Assembly: GCA_965216585.1 (NCBI GenBank)
Contig: CBDCGC010000003.1
Span: 62,001-126,000, forward strand
Direction of reading: 5' to 3'
Source: CADEER01 sp965216585
GTDB taxonomy: Bacteria > Desulfobacterota > Binatia > HRBIN30 > CADEER01
Length of the DNA stretch: 64,000 bases
The position numbers and the translations under genes are program-made. Positions 25,879 to 34,805 of this stretch are shown here, in pieces (the first letter of the stretch is position 1; each line of letters begins with the position of its first letter). Under the pieces are notes generated by a model. The model was given only the letters and a program-made list of their open reading frames with translations. It was not told the DNA's origin and did not search any database.

Positions 25879-27018
25879 ATGGGGCTCTACGACAGCCCGG
25901 ATCACAAGATGTTTCGCGAGACCGTGCGCAAGTTCGTGCACGAGGAAATGGTGCCGCGGGCGCGCGAGTTCGACGCCGCCAACCGGATGGACAAGAGCCT
26001 GTACAAGAAGATGGGCGAGCTCGGCATGCTCGGCCTGCGCTACGATCCGGCCTGGGGCGGCGCCGGGCTCGACTGGTCGTACACCGCCGTGATGTACGAA
26101 GAGCTCGGTCGTTCCGACAACGCCGGCGCGACACTCGGCATCAGTGTCCACACCGACATGGCAACGCCGTCCCTGGCTGAGTTCGGCAGCGACGACCTCA
26201 AACAGCGCTACCTGGCACCGGCCATCGCCGGCGACATGGTCGGCGCCATCGCCGTCACCGAGCCGGATGCCGGCTCCGATGTGTCGGCAATCAAGACACG
26301 CGCCGTGCGCGACGGCGACGACTGGGTCATCAACGGCTCGAAGATCTACATCACCAACGCCGCCACCGCCGACTTTCTCTGCCTTCTCGCGGTGACCGAT
26401 CCGGAAGCCGGCTACGGCGGCTTCTCGCAGATCATCGTGCCGACGACGAGCGAGGGCCTGCACTTCGACATCCTCGACAAGATCGGCCTGTGGGGATCCG
26501 ACACCGGACACTTCTTCTTCGAGGACGTTCGCGTCCCGGTGTCGAACACCATCGGCGACATCGGCCGCGGCTTTCACCAACAGATGATGCAGTTCCAGGA
26601 CGAGCGCCTGGTCGCCTGTGTCCACACCATCTACTCGTCCGTGCACCTGTGGGAGGAGACCAAGGCGTGGACCGAGCAGCGCGTGCTCTTCGGCAAACCG
26701 CTGTCGAAGATGCAGAACACGCAGTTCAAGATGGCGGATCTGTGGACTCAACTGACGACGGCGCGCGAGCTCATCAACGCCTGCGTGCGCCTGCGCTGCG
26801 AGGGCAGCGACGCCACCGATCTCATCACCATGGCCAAGATCCACTGCTGCCGCGTCGCCAGCACGGTCGCCGATCAGTGCGTCCAGTTGCACGGCGGTTT
26901 CGGTTTCATGAAGGAGAGCATGGCCGGGCGCGCCTACGTCGACACACGCGTCGGCACCATCGGTGGCGGCTCCGAAGAAACGATGCTGCACTACCTCGCC
27001 AAGCAACTCGGTTTTTGA
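25879..27018 (+). CDS. Acyl-CoA dehydrogenase
   Basis: A 379-residue FAD-dependent acyl-CoA dehydrogenase that introduces the alpha-beta double bond into an acyl-CoA. Signatures: GAIAVTEPDAGSDVSAIKT (FAD/substrate signature 1), WVINGSKIYITNA, and CVQLHGGFGFMKE (signature 2). The final block GGGSEETMLHYLAKQLGF contains the Glu expected for the catalytic base. Full length. Followed after 30 nt by a GMC oxidoreductase. Confidence 0.93.
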   Translation: MGLYDSPDHKMFRETVRKFVHEEMVPRAREFDAANRMDKSLYKKMGELGMLGLRYDPAWGGAGLDWSYTAVMYEELGRSDNAGATLGISVHTDMATPSLAEFGSDDLKQRYLAPAIAGDMVGAIAVTEPDAGSDVSAIKTRAVRDGDDWVINGSKIYITNAATADFLCLLAVTDPEAGYGGFSQIIVPTTSEGLHFDILDKIGLWGSDTGHFFFEDVRVPVSNTIGDIGRGFHQQMMQFQDERLVACVHTIYSSVHLWEETKAWTEQRVLFGKPLSKMQNTQFKMADLWTQLTTARELINACVRLRCEGSDATDLITMAKIHCCRVASTVADQCVQLHGGFGFMKESMAGRAYVDTRVGTIGGGSEETMLHYLAKQLGF

Positions 27019-27048
27019 TCGACCGACGACTCGCATCGTGCCGACACC

Positions 27049-28653
27049 ATGAAAGACGAAACCGTCGATGTTCTGATCATCGGCGCCGGTGCTTCCGGCG
27101 CCGCGCTCGCCTGGAGCCTGGCCGAGACGCGGATGAACATCCTCTGCCTCGAGCAGGGAGACTGGGTTGGCGCCGAGGACTACCCGGGAACCAAGGACGA
27201 CTGGGAGATGCGCCAGTTTGGCGATTTCGGTCTCTCCCCCAACGGTCGCGGCCGGCGCGAAGACTACCCGGTCAACGACAGCGAATCGCCCATCTCGGCG
27301 TCGATGTTCAACGCCGTCGGCGGCAGCACCATCCTCTACGCCGCGCATTTTCCGCGCCTGCACCCGTCCGACTTCCGCACCGACAGCCTCGACGGCGTCG
27401 GCGACGACTGGCCGATCGACTACGCCCAACTCGAGCCCTACTACGCCATCAACGATCGCATGATGGGCGTCTCCGGCCTCGCCGGCGACCCGGCCTACCC
27501 CGCCAAACAGCCGCCGCTGCCACCGCTGCCGCTCGGCGTGCTCGGCGAAACGCTGGCCGCCGGTTTCAACCGTCTCGGCTGGCACTGGTGGCCGTCGGAC
27601 AGCGCCATCGCCAGCCGCGACTACGAGGGTCGCGCCGCCTGCATCAACGCCGGCACCTGCCTCGTCGGCTGCCCGCAGGGGGCCAAGGCGAGCACCGACG
27701 TCACCTACTGGCCGCTGGCTCTGCGCGGCGGCGTGCGCTTGAAAACCCGGTGCCGGGTGCGCGAGATCACGGTCGGCGACGACGGCATGGTCGACGGCGT
27801 CATCTACTACGACGACGAGGGACGCGAGCACCGGCAAAGAGCCGAGGTCGTCGTCCTCGCCTGCAACGGCATCGGCACACCGCGACTTCTACTCAACTCG
27901 CGCTCCAAGCACTTTCCCGACGGACTCGCCAACCGCAGCGGACTGGTCGGCAAGCGGTTGATGTTTCACCCCTACGCACTGGTGCGCGGCATCTTCGAAC
28001 AACCACTCGAGGGCTACAAGGGAGCGACCGGCTGCTGCATCATGTCCCAGGAATTCTACGAAACCGATCCGGCCCGCGACTTCGTTCGCGGCTACTCCTT
28101 CGAGATGCTGCGCGGCATGGGTCCGGTGTTCACCGCCCTGTCGGGGATGTCGGCCGGGCGCCTCTCCTGGGGAACCGGCCATCACGACGATTTCGCAAAG
28201 CTCCACGATCGCACGGCCGGCATGGTCGTCATCTGCGAAGATCTGCCGGAGGAAAGCAACTCGATCACGCTCGACCCCGACTTGCGCGACAGCGACGGAA
28301 TCGCGGCGCCGAAAATCAACTACCGCTTGAGCGAAAACAGTCGGCGGATGCTCGAGCACGGCGTCGCTCGCGGCAAGGAAGTGCTCGCCGCCGCCGGCGC
28401 CGTCGACTTCATCAGCGAGGCGCCGCTCGAGCCGGCGGGCTGGCATCTGATGGGGACGGCCCGCATGGGTAGCGATGCTGAGACGTCCGTCGTCAACGAG
28501 TGGGGGCGCGCCCACGACGTGCACAATCTCTTCATCATCGACGGCAGCATTTTCGTCACCGCCGGCGGCGTCAACCCGACCAACACCATCCAGGCTCTGG
28601 CACTCCACATCGCCGACAACATCAAGAAGAACCTGGCCAACCTCTTCGACTGA
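27049..28653 (+). CDS. GMC-family FAD oxidoreductase (large subunit)
   Basis: A 534-residue flavoprotein of the gluconate/alcohol dehydrogenase subset. The FAD motif is VLIIGAGASGAALAWSLAE; SMFNAVGGSTILYAAHFPRL is the GMC region that positions FAD. CINAGTCLVGCPQGAKAST is a Cys-rich stretch characteristic of this subset. The C-terminal catalytic block is PAGWHLMGTARMG, then GGVNPTNTIQALAL. It likely oxidises an alcohol or sugar and passes electrons on. It is paired 8 nt upstream of a subunit-3 protein, as in known gluconate dehydrogenase-type complexes. Confidence 0.9.
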   Translation: MKDETVDVLIIGAGASGAALAWSLAETRMNILCLEQGDWVGAEDYPGTKDDWEMRQFGDFGLSPNGRGRREDYPVNDSESPISASMFNAVGGSTILYAAHFPRLHPSDFRTDSLDGVGDDWPIDYAQLEPYYAINDRMMGVSGLAGDPAYPAKQPPLPPLPLGVLGETLAAGFNRLGWHWWPSDSAIASRDYEGRAACINAGTCLVGCPQGAKASTDVTYWPLALRGGVRLKTRCRVREITVGDDGMVDGVIYYDDEGREHRQRAEVVVLACNGIGTPRLLLNSRSKHFPDGLANRSGLVGKRLMFHPYALVRGIFEQPLEGYKGATGCCIMSQEFYETDPARDFVRGYSFEMLRGMGPVFTALSGMSAGRLSWGTGHHDDFAKLHDRTAGMVVICEDLPEESNSITLDPDLRDSDGIAAPKINYRLSENSRRMLEHGVARGKEVLAAAGAVDFISEAPLEPAGWHLMGTARMGSDAETSVVNEWGRAHDVHNLFIIDGSIFVTAGGVNPTNTIQALALHIADNIKKNLANLFD

Positions 28654-28661
28654 GGCATGCG

Positions 28662-29126
28662 ATGAGCCCGACGAGCAACGACGATCAGGTGTTCGACGAA
28701 AAGCAGCACGCGACCTTGCGCGACGTGCTCGATGCCATCATCCCCGCCGACCAGGTTCGCGGCATGCCCGGCGCCGGCGAGCTCGGTCTCGCCGGCCACA
28801 TCGCCGCCCTGGCCGCCGGCAACGACGAGCTCAAGCTCGTCATCCAGCACGGCCTGGGCGAGCTCGATGCCCTGCTCGGCGATCGCCGTTTGAGCAATGT
28901 GCCGGTGGAGCGCCGCAACGAGACACTCGAGCGACTCGACGCCGCATCACCGGCATTCGTCCCCAGCCTGCTCTTTCACACCTACACGGCCTACTACCAA
29001 CACAGCGCCGTCGTCGAGGCGCTCGGCCTCGAGGCCCGGCCGCCGCACCCGGACGGCTACGCGATGGATCCCACCGACTTTTCGATTCTCGACGCCGTGC
29101 GCAAGCGGGGCCGCCTCTACCGCTGA
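28662..29126 (+). CDS. Gluconate 2-dehydrogenase subunit 3-like protein
   Basis: A 154-residue protein of the subunit-3 family: EKQHATLRDVLDAIIPADQV at the start, GELGLAGHIAALAA, and the ending DFSILDAVRKRGRLYR. It has no obvious Tat signal, unlike periplasmic relatives. It follows the GMC gene immediately and probably stabilises it. The start at 28662 lies 8 nt after the GMC stop. Confidence 0.82.
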   Translation: MSPTSNDDQVFDEKQHATLRDVLDAIIPADQVRGMPGAGELGLAGHIAALAAGNDELKLVIQHGLGELDALLGDRRLSNVPVERRNETLERLDAASPAFVPSLLFHTYTAYYQHSAVVEALGLEARPPHPDGYAMDPTDFSILDAVRKRGRLYR

Positions 29127-29153
29127 ACACAACCACCCGGCGGATCCAAAACA

Positions 29154-29188
29154 GAGACGCCCCGGGGGATCTTCCCCCGGGGCGTCTC
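29154..29188. terminator. Strong stem-loop between convergent genes
   Basis: A perfect 15-bp stem (29154-29168 with 29174-29188) closes a 5-nt loop, ATCTT. It sits between the subunit-3 gene (plus strand) and the Tat-signal gene (minus strand). No long U tract follows on either strand, so it may be a bidirectional terminator or mRNA end stabiliser. Confidence 0.8.
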
Positions 29189-29213
29189 GTCGTTGTTGCG
29201 ATGCGGAGATCGA

Positions 29214-29837
29214 TCAGCGCAGCTTGGCGCCCTCCGCCAGACTGTCGACCCGATCGGTCTGCGTCATCAACGAGGCCACGATCGCCGGTTGCGAGCCTTC
29301 GTTGCTAGCAATGACATGCGCCAGCGCCGCCACCGCCTGACCAAAACTCTCCTCGGTCGGCAGATCGCCGCGGCCGCCGTTCATCGCCACCAGATCCACT
29401 TTGTCGGTATAGACCAGACCCTGGGGCTCGCCGCCGTTGCGGCAGACGTGGACTCGATGCTCGCGGCCGCTGCCGTTGCGCAGCGTCACGACGCATGATC
29501 CGTGCACGATCCCGGTGAGACCGGAAACCTGCCAGCCTGCGACGACATCGGAACCCTCGCGAAGCGGGTGCAGTAACTGCCATGGTTGTTCAGCAATCTC
29601 GCTCGCCTGCTCCCAGCCCTCTTCCTCGCCCCCGAGATTCGTCGCCGCCTCAATCGGCTCATCGACCTTGGAGATCTCGTCGACGTGGCGTTCCTGATTG
29701 CCCGTCGTGGTCGTCGGCCGCGCCGAGGCGACAGTTGCGGACAGAGCTACTGCGGCACCTGCAGCACCAGTTGCTACCTTGCCAACGAAAGCCCGTCTCG
29801 ACAGTGCTGAACTCTCAACATCTTGAGGCATGTGCAT
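29214..29837 (-). CDS. Tat-exported protein of unknown family, divergent from the rSAM operon
   Basis: A 207-residue protein with a clear twin-arginine signal: ALSRRAFVGKVATGAAGAAV, cleavage near ASARP. The mature part is small, with an acidic stretch (residues about 50-80) and a compact domain GWQVSGLTGIVHGSCVVTLR ... HRVHVCRNGG ... KVDLVAMNGGRGDL. The last region resembles the 'NGG-GDLPTEESFG' type seen in poorly described exported proteins. No function can be assigned. It is transcribed divergently from the rSAM operon at 30112 across a 274-bp gap, so it could share regulation with the HXS locus. Export of a folded protein by Tat would allow a cofactor. Confidence 0.7.
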   Translation of the reverse strand: MHMPQDVESSALSRRAFVGKVATGAAGAAVALSATVASARPTTTTGNQERHVDEISKVDEPIEAATNLGGEEEGWEQASEIAEQPWQLLHPLREGSDVVAGWQVSGLTGIVHGSCVVTLRNGSGREHRVHVCRNGGEPQGLVYTDKVDLVAMNGGRGDLPTEESFGQAVAALAHVIASNEGSQPAIVASLMTQTDRVDSLAEGAKLR

Positions 29838-30111
29838 CCCCCTTTTTCTTGGCTACGAAAAATCAATACCTACCAGGTCTGCGCAATAGCACGGCGGCAG
29901 GATGCAAGTAAAGCGAAACTTCATCCACCCCGGTACTTTTTCGGGCCCCAGCCGGCAGCGGGGCGCCACGGTGGCTACGAACGCCATTTTGCGTTGGCGT
30001 CTCCAGTGGCGATCTGATAGCCAAAACTCTGTGATTCAGTGGGGTGAAACGGGGGATGATCACACTTGCGCCAGCCGCACCGCAGCTCATTCGGACGGGC
30101 GCTGACAGGCC

Positions 30112-31902
30112 ATGCAAATCAGCGAAAAAGCATCGTCTCACGATGACGCCGGGCGAGATCGAGGTGGCGATCTGCGCCTGGCCGTCGACGGCGACGACGG
30201 AGATCGCCTGCGCGAGTCGGCCGAACCGGCGAGCTATGTGCCGGTCGAGGATCTCGCGGCGGCCGCACGCGCCGCCGGCGATCGCCCCGGCCGCTTCCTG
30301 ATCAGCGGCACCAACCCCCTGCAACACCCCGATTTCGCGGAAATCGTCAAGCGCCTCGCCGCGATCCGCAGCGGCGGGCTCGGCTTGCGCTGGCACGGCG
30401 AGGGCCTCGACCAGGCCATGGCGCAAGACCTGCGCCGGCTCGGCATCCAGTGGCTGCGCATTCCCTTTCACAGTGCGCGACAAGACGCACACGACTGGCT
30501 GGTCGGGCGGCCCGGCGCTCTCAAGGCGGCCCACCGCGCCCTGCGCGCCTGCCTCGCCGCCGGCCTGCCGGTGAGCGCCGAAATTGCCGCGACGCGGCCG
30601 ACGGCGCCACTTCTGGCGGAAACCGTCGAGGTGCTGTCGCGCTCTGGCATCGGCGCCATCGAGATTCGCCGGCTGCGCCGCTGCGACACCTCCGACGCAG
30701 AATTCGTGCCCCTGTCGCCGCGCCTTTCCCTGCTCGAAGGGGCGTTGGAGCAGGCCGCGGCAACGGCCCTGCGGCGGCGCGCGCGACTGACCCTGAGGGA
30801 CTTCCCGCTCTGCGCCGCACCTCGCCTCGCCAAGCTCATGGCGCCCGCCGACTCGGAGACGTGGATCACGCCGGGCAGCGCGCCGGCGACGGCGCTCGCC
30901 GGCTGCGCCGACTGTCCGGGTCCGCCACAGTGCGGCGGCGCGCCGCTCGACTACGTCGAGCGTTTCGGCTGGGAGGAGTTGCGCGACCCACGGGTCGCCG
31001 CCATCCGCCTGGCGGAAGACGTCGCCGGACAGCAAGCCGCCGCCACCTCGGCGCCGCAGGTGCTGAGCTGGCGCGGGCCGCAGCGAATGCGTTGCGCCGC
31101 CTGTGCGGGCAGCACCCTGAGTACGACCGCCGACTCGACACGTGTCGTCCGCGCCCGTTTGGTGGAAGCTGCCGCGCACCGCCCGCAGCGCCTGCGCCTG
31201 GTCGGCTCTAGCTTGCTGGCGCACCCGCAGGCGGCGGCGTTGATCTTCGACGCCTTGCGCCTCTTCGCCGCCGTCGAAGTCGCCGGCGAAGCCAGTCCGG
31301 TGGTCGACTGGACCGATCTCGAAGTGCGCCGTTTGCGCGAGCTGAGCCGATTCGACGTCGCATTCTACGGCGCCGAAGCCTCGACCCATGATGCCCATTG
31401 CGGCATTCCCGGCGCCTTTGCCGCCGCCGTCACGGCGATCGAGCGGCTGCGCGGAGCGGGGATCGAAGTCGGCGCCTATGCGATCCTGCACGACGGCTCG
31501 GCGGTAGCCGACTTTGCCGCCGCCTGGCAGCGCGGCGAGCTGCCGGGGACGCCGCGCTTTCGGCTGTCACCGCAGGGGACGAGCATCGACGAGCTGATCC
31601 AGGTGATGAGCACCTTGCCGGGCCCGGCGCGGGCCGCCCTGGCGGCTCAGCTACCGGCCTGCGCCGTCAGCGCGCAGGAGGCGAAAACCGGCGATCATCG
31701 CCCCAGCGGCGATCTCGCCACCGTTCAACGCACCATCGACAACGGGCGCACGATTCCCTACGAAGCGTGTGGCACCGATCCGATCGGCACCTTCACACCC
31801 TGCAACGAAGACGCCGAGACTTGTGTTAGACTAGGCTGTCCGGGAACAGCGGTCGGCTGGCAACCAGCATCGAGGTCAAACCAATGGAGCAAGAGCAGCT
31901 AA
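30112..31902 (+). CDS. Double radical SAM-like protein lacking the SAM-cluster cysteines (pseudo-rSAM)
   Basis: A 596-residue protein built from two rSAM-like halves. In the first, the CxxxCxxC loop is replaced by acidic LAVDGDDGDRLRESAEPA, yet the following FLISGTNPLQHPDFAEIVKR mirrors the usual GGEPxxHPxxxEI block. IPFHSARQDAHDWLVGRPGA mirrors the HD..TG..GA block. It ends in CADCPGPPQCGG, a SPASM-like Cys group. The second half has RMRCAACAGS, RLVGSSLLAHPQAAALI and YGAEASTHDAHCGIPGAFAA, again with no CxxxCxxC. A C-terminal Cys-rich tail (CGTDPIGTFTPCNEDAETC) remains. It is the first gene of the rSAM operon; its end overlaps the next start by 19 nt. It may be a scaffold or substrate-binding partner of the active rSAMs. 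Confidence 0.75.
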   Translation: MQISEKASSHDDAGRDRGGDLRLAVDGDDGDRLRESAEPASYVPVEDLAAAARAAGDRPGRFLISGTNPLQHPDFAEIVKRLAAIRSGGLGLRWHGEGLDQAMAQDLRRLGIQWLRIPFHSARQDAHDWLVGRPGALKAAHRALRACLAAGLPVSAEIAATRPTAPLLAETVEVLSRSGIGAIEIRRLRRCDTSDAEFVPLSPRLSLLEGALEQAAATALRRRARLTLRDFPLCAAPRLAKLMAPADSETWITPGSAPATALAGCADCPGPPQCGGAPLDYVERFGWEELRDPRVAAIRLAEDVAGQQAAATSAPQVLSWRGPQRMRCAACAGSTLSTTADSTRVVRARLVEAAAHRPQRLRLVGSSLLAHPQAAALIFDALRLFAAVEVAGEASPVVDWTDLEVRRLRELSRFDVAFYGAEASTHDAHCGIPGAFAAAVTAIERLRGAGIEVGAYAILHDGSAVADFAAAWQRGELPGTPRFRLSPQGTSIDELIQVMSTLPGPARAALAAQLPACAVSAQEAKTGDHRPSGDLATVQRTIDNGRTIPYEACGTDPIGTFTPCNEDAETCVRLGCPGTAVGWQPASRSNQWSKSS

Positions 31903-33755
31903 AGGACGGCATGCTGGCGCGCGAACGCGTCGCCAACATCCGCAAGCACTGGGTCCGACTGGTGACGGCTTGCAACAGCCGCTGCGTCTTCTGTCTCGAC
32001 ACCGACACGCCGCGAGGTGTGTACCTGCTCGAGGACGACGTCCACCGCGAGCTGCGGCGCGGGCGCGAAGAGCTCAACGCCGACAAAGTCATTCTCTCCG
32101 GTGGCGAGGGGTCGATCCATCCCAAGTTCGTCGACTTCGTGCGCTATGCCAAGAGCATCGGCTACGATCGCGTCCAGACGGTCACCAACGGCGTCATGTT
32201 CGCCCAGCGCGAATTCTACAACGCCGCCGTCGACGCCGGCCTGGGCGAGATCACCTTCAGCCTGCACGGCCACACCGCCGAGCTACACGACCGCCTGACC
32301 GGTACGCCCGGCGCCTACCACAAACTGCTCAAGGGAATGATGCGGGCCATCCGCGAGGGCCGCATCATCGTCAACGTCGACGTCTGCATCAACAAGCAGA
32401 ACGTCGCCTACATCGATCAGATCGTCGACCTCTGCCTGTCGGTCGGCGTGCGCGAGTTCGACCTGCTGCACGTCATCCCGCAAGGAGTCGCCTTCGAGAA
32501 CCGCGACGATCTCTTCTACGATCCGATCGAGCACCTGCCGCGCCTGCAGAAGGTCTTTCGCCTCAACCGCCATCCCGGCGTCGTCATCTGGACCAACCGC
32601 TTCCCCGTCGAATTCCTCGAAGACCTCGAAGACCTCATCCAGGATCCACACAAGATGCTCGACGAGGTCAACGGGCGCAGCCATCAGGTCAAGCGCTACC
32701 TCGACGAGGGAACGCCACTCGAGTGCCGCGACCAGGAGCGTTGCCAGTATTGTTTCATCGAACCGTTCTGCAACACGGCCGACCGGGTGGTCGACCGGCA
32801 GAACCGCGACGACTGGGAAATCTGGTCGATCGGCGCCGTCGACGAGACGACGTGGTCGGCCTACGCCGGCCTGACTCCCGACGGCCTGCCCTTCGGCACG
32901 TCGTTCATCGGACTCGAGCTCGACGAGCTCAGTGAGCTCGAGGGCCTGCCGATCGACGACGCGATCGGCATCTACGCCAAGGTGAAGTCGGCGGCGCGCC
33001 TGCCCGACCGCCAGGTCGTCGGCAATCCGTTGCTCATCAACGTGCGCCAAGCCGCCGATCTGGACGTCTTGCTGAGCGGCGAGCTACCGCTCGGCGTCGA
33101 TGTCGAAATCGAGCTCAACCAGCGCACCGCCGAGTGGATGCTGGCCAACCGCGACACGTTGAGCCGGCATCTGGCGCGAGTGCGCGTCCACCAGCCGAGC
33201 CACGAGTTCCTCAAAGATGCGATGGACAACGACGCGCGCAACCCGGCTCAGCTCTTCGCCGAGCTCGACCTGCGCCTCGCCGTCAGCGGCCTGCCGGCCT
33301 GCGCCGCGCCGGGCACCGAGATGCGCGAAGCGCCGAAGATTCTCCACAAGGGCATCTTCGACGGCGACACCGGTCGCCTCGACACGCGCGAGCTGGCCCG
33401 CTACCACGTGCGCGAAGGCTATTGGGGCAAGTCGCTGCGCTGCCGCGACTGTCGCATCAACCAGCGCTGCGACGGCGCCCACATCAACTTCCTGCGCGAC
33501 CAGGGATTCGCCCAACTCGAACCACTGCGCGACGGCGCCTGGGCCGAAAGCGCCGAGGCACAGATCAACGCCCTGCGACCACAGGTACCGCAGCGGCTGC
33601 GCGACGGCAGCCCACTGCAACCGGTCGCGACCAGTCTGCCCGGTTACACCGGCCCAACGCCACTGCCCGACTCACCGCTCGAGGTGACGACGCGGCGCGC
33701 GCGCGAGTCTCGCAAACGGCGCTGGGACCGCCTGCAGGATGCACCCTCCGCCTGA
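31884..33755 (+). CDS. Radical SAM protein with two SPASM-like Cys groups
   Basis: A 623-residue rSAM enzyme. The cluster motif is CNSRCVFC (C30, C34, C37). It then shows VILSGGEGSIHPKFVDF and ITFSLHGHTAELHDRLTGTP, typical of peptide-modifying SPASM rSAMs. CRDQERCQYCFIEPFC (about residues 285-300) looks like an auxiliary-cluster site. A C-terminal extension carries a second Cys group, CRDCRINQRCDGAHINFL (about 523-540). The length exceeds a simple rSAM/SPASM by about 250 residues. It is the second gene of the operon and overlaps the pseudo-rSAM. The substrate is unknown; the HGS peptide is the best guess. Confidence 0.85.
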   Translation: MEQEQLKDGMLARERVANIRKHWVRLVTACNSRCVFCLDTDTPRGVYLLEDDVHRELRRGREELNADKVILSGGEGSIHPKFVDFVRYAKSIGYDRVQTVTNGVMFAQREFYNAAVDAGLGEITFSLHGHTAELHDRLTGTPGAYHKLLKGMMRAIREGRIIVNVDVCINKQNVAYIDQIVDLCLSVGVREFDLLHVIPQGVAFENRDDLFYDPIEHLPRLQKVFRLNRHPGVVIWTNRFPVEFLEDLEDLIQDPHKMLDEVNGRSHQVKRYLDEGTPLECRDQERCQYCFIEPFCNTADRVVDRQNRDDWEIWSIGAVDETTWSAYAGLTPDGLPFGTSFIGLELDELSELEGLPIDDAIGIYAKVKSAARLPDRQVVGNPLLINVRQAADLDVLLSGELPLGVDVEIELNQRTAEWMLANRDTLSRHLARVRVHQPSHEFLKDAMDNDARNPAQLFAELDLRLAVSGLPACAAPGTEMREAPKILHKGIFDGDTGRLDTRELARYHVREGYWGKSLRCRDCRINQRCDGAHINFLRDQGFAQLEPLRDGAWAESAEAQINALRPQVPQRLRDGSPLQPVATSLPGYTGPTPLPDSPLEVTTRRARESRKRRWDRLQDAPSA

Positions 33756-33764
33756 GGCACGTCG

Positions 33765-34802
33765 ATGGCAAACCTCGGATACCTGCAGTTGACGCGCAAC
33801 TGCTACCAGAAGTGTCAATTCTGCAGCAATCCGCCGACCGGCGTCCACCTCGACGTCGACCAGATGCGGATGGAAATCGATAAGCTCGTCGAGATGGGGT
33901 ACGACGGCGTCATCCTCACCGGTGGCGAGCCGAGCACGTCCGAGCTGTTGTTGCCCGCCCTGACCTACGCGCGCGAGCAAAACCTTTTCTCCCGCATGAT
34001 CACCAACGGTCAGAAACTCGCCAATCGGGAGTTCTTCCGCGAGTGCGTCGACGCCGGGCTGACCCACATCCACGTCTCACTGCACAGCTATCGCCGCGAG
34101 GTGCACGACTACATCACCCAATACCCGGGGGCCTGGGACATTCTCATCCAGTGTCTGGAGAACGTTCCCGACACCGGCATCACCTGCGACATCAACACCG
34201 TCATCAACGTCTACAACTGCGACCACCTGCACGAGAACGTCCAGTGGATTTGTGAGAACTTCCCGTTCATCCGCCACTTCGTCTGGAACAACATGGACGC
34301 CGACGGCAACCGCGCCGAAGAAAACCCGGACTGCATTCCCAGGCACTACGAATTCCAGGTGTCGCTCGAAAAGGCGATGGACTACCTCGACGGCACCGGC
34401 CGGTCCTTTCGCGCCGAGCGCGTACCGCTGTGCTACATGCGCCGCTACGCCTGGGCGTCGACCGAAGCGCGCAAGATCATCAAAGAGGAAGAGCGCTGCA
34501 TTCGCTTCCTCGACTACAAGGGATTCATCCACCAGCGCGAGTTCCTGCACGGCAAGGGCACCGCCTGCGACGCCTGCCGCTTTGATTCGATCTGCGCCGG
34601 CATGTTCTCGATGGCCAAGACCTACGACGAGCGCGAGCTGTCACCGGTTTTCGAAGACCCGACCGACATCATCGGCACGGTCCTCGGCCAAACCCCGTCG
34701 GACGAGCTCATCGAGCGCCTGACGGCGCGGCGCGGCCAGCGCTCGCGCACCGAGCAACCGTCGCTCGAACAGCGGCAAAGGGCGCTCGAGCGAGCGTTGT
34801 AG
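33765..34802 (+). CDS. Radical SAM protein
   Basis: A 345-residue rSAM protein. CYQKCQFC (C13, C17, C20) binds the SAM cluster and GVILTGGEPSTSELLLPAL is the SAM-binding strand. IHVSLHSYRREVHDYITQYP is the conserved HD..T block. The C-terminal ACDACRFDSICAGMF is a short SPASM-like Cys motif for an extra cluster. The gene lies 9 nt after the previous stop and 3 nt before the next start, so it is cotranscribed. The function is unassigned peptide modification. Confidence 0.87.
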   Translation: MANLGYLQLTRNCYQKCQFCSNPPTGVHLDVDQMRMEIDKLVEMGYDGVILTGGEPSTSELLLPALTYAREQNLFSRMITNGQKLANREFFRECVDAGLTHIHVSLHSYRREVHDYITQYPGAWDILIQCLENVPDTGITCDINTVINVYNCDHLHENVQWICENFPFIRHFVWNNMDADGNRAEENPDCIPRHYEFQVSLEKAMDYLDGTGRSFRAERVPLCYMRRYAWASTEARKIIKEEERCIRFLDYKGFIHQREFLHGKGTACDACRFDSICAGMFSMAKTYDERELSPVFEDPTDIIGTVLGQTPSDELIERLTARRGQRSRTEQPSLEQRQRALERAL

Positions 34803-34805
34803 CCG

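Noticed and set aside
25681..27837. Very long open frame antisense to the acyl-CoA dehydrogenase and GMC genes, running into surE
   Set aside because: It is a GC-rich shadow frame. The SurE protein begins at 25680 with a proper signal, and the upstream translation is low-complexity with no family match.
29154..29188. Riboswitch or structured RNA
   Set aside because: It is a simple perfect stem between convergent gene ends, best explained as a terminator.
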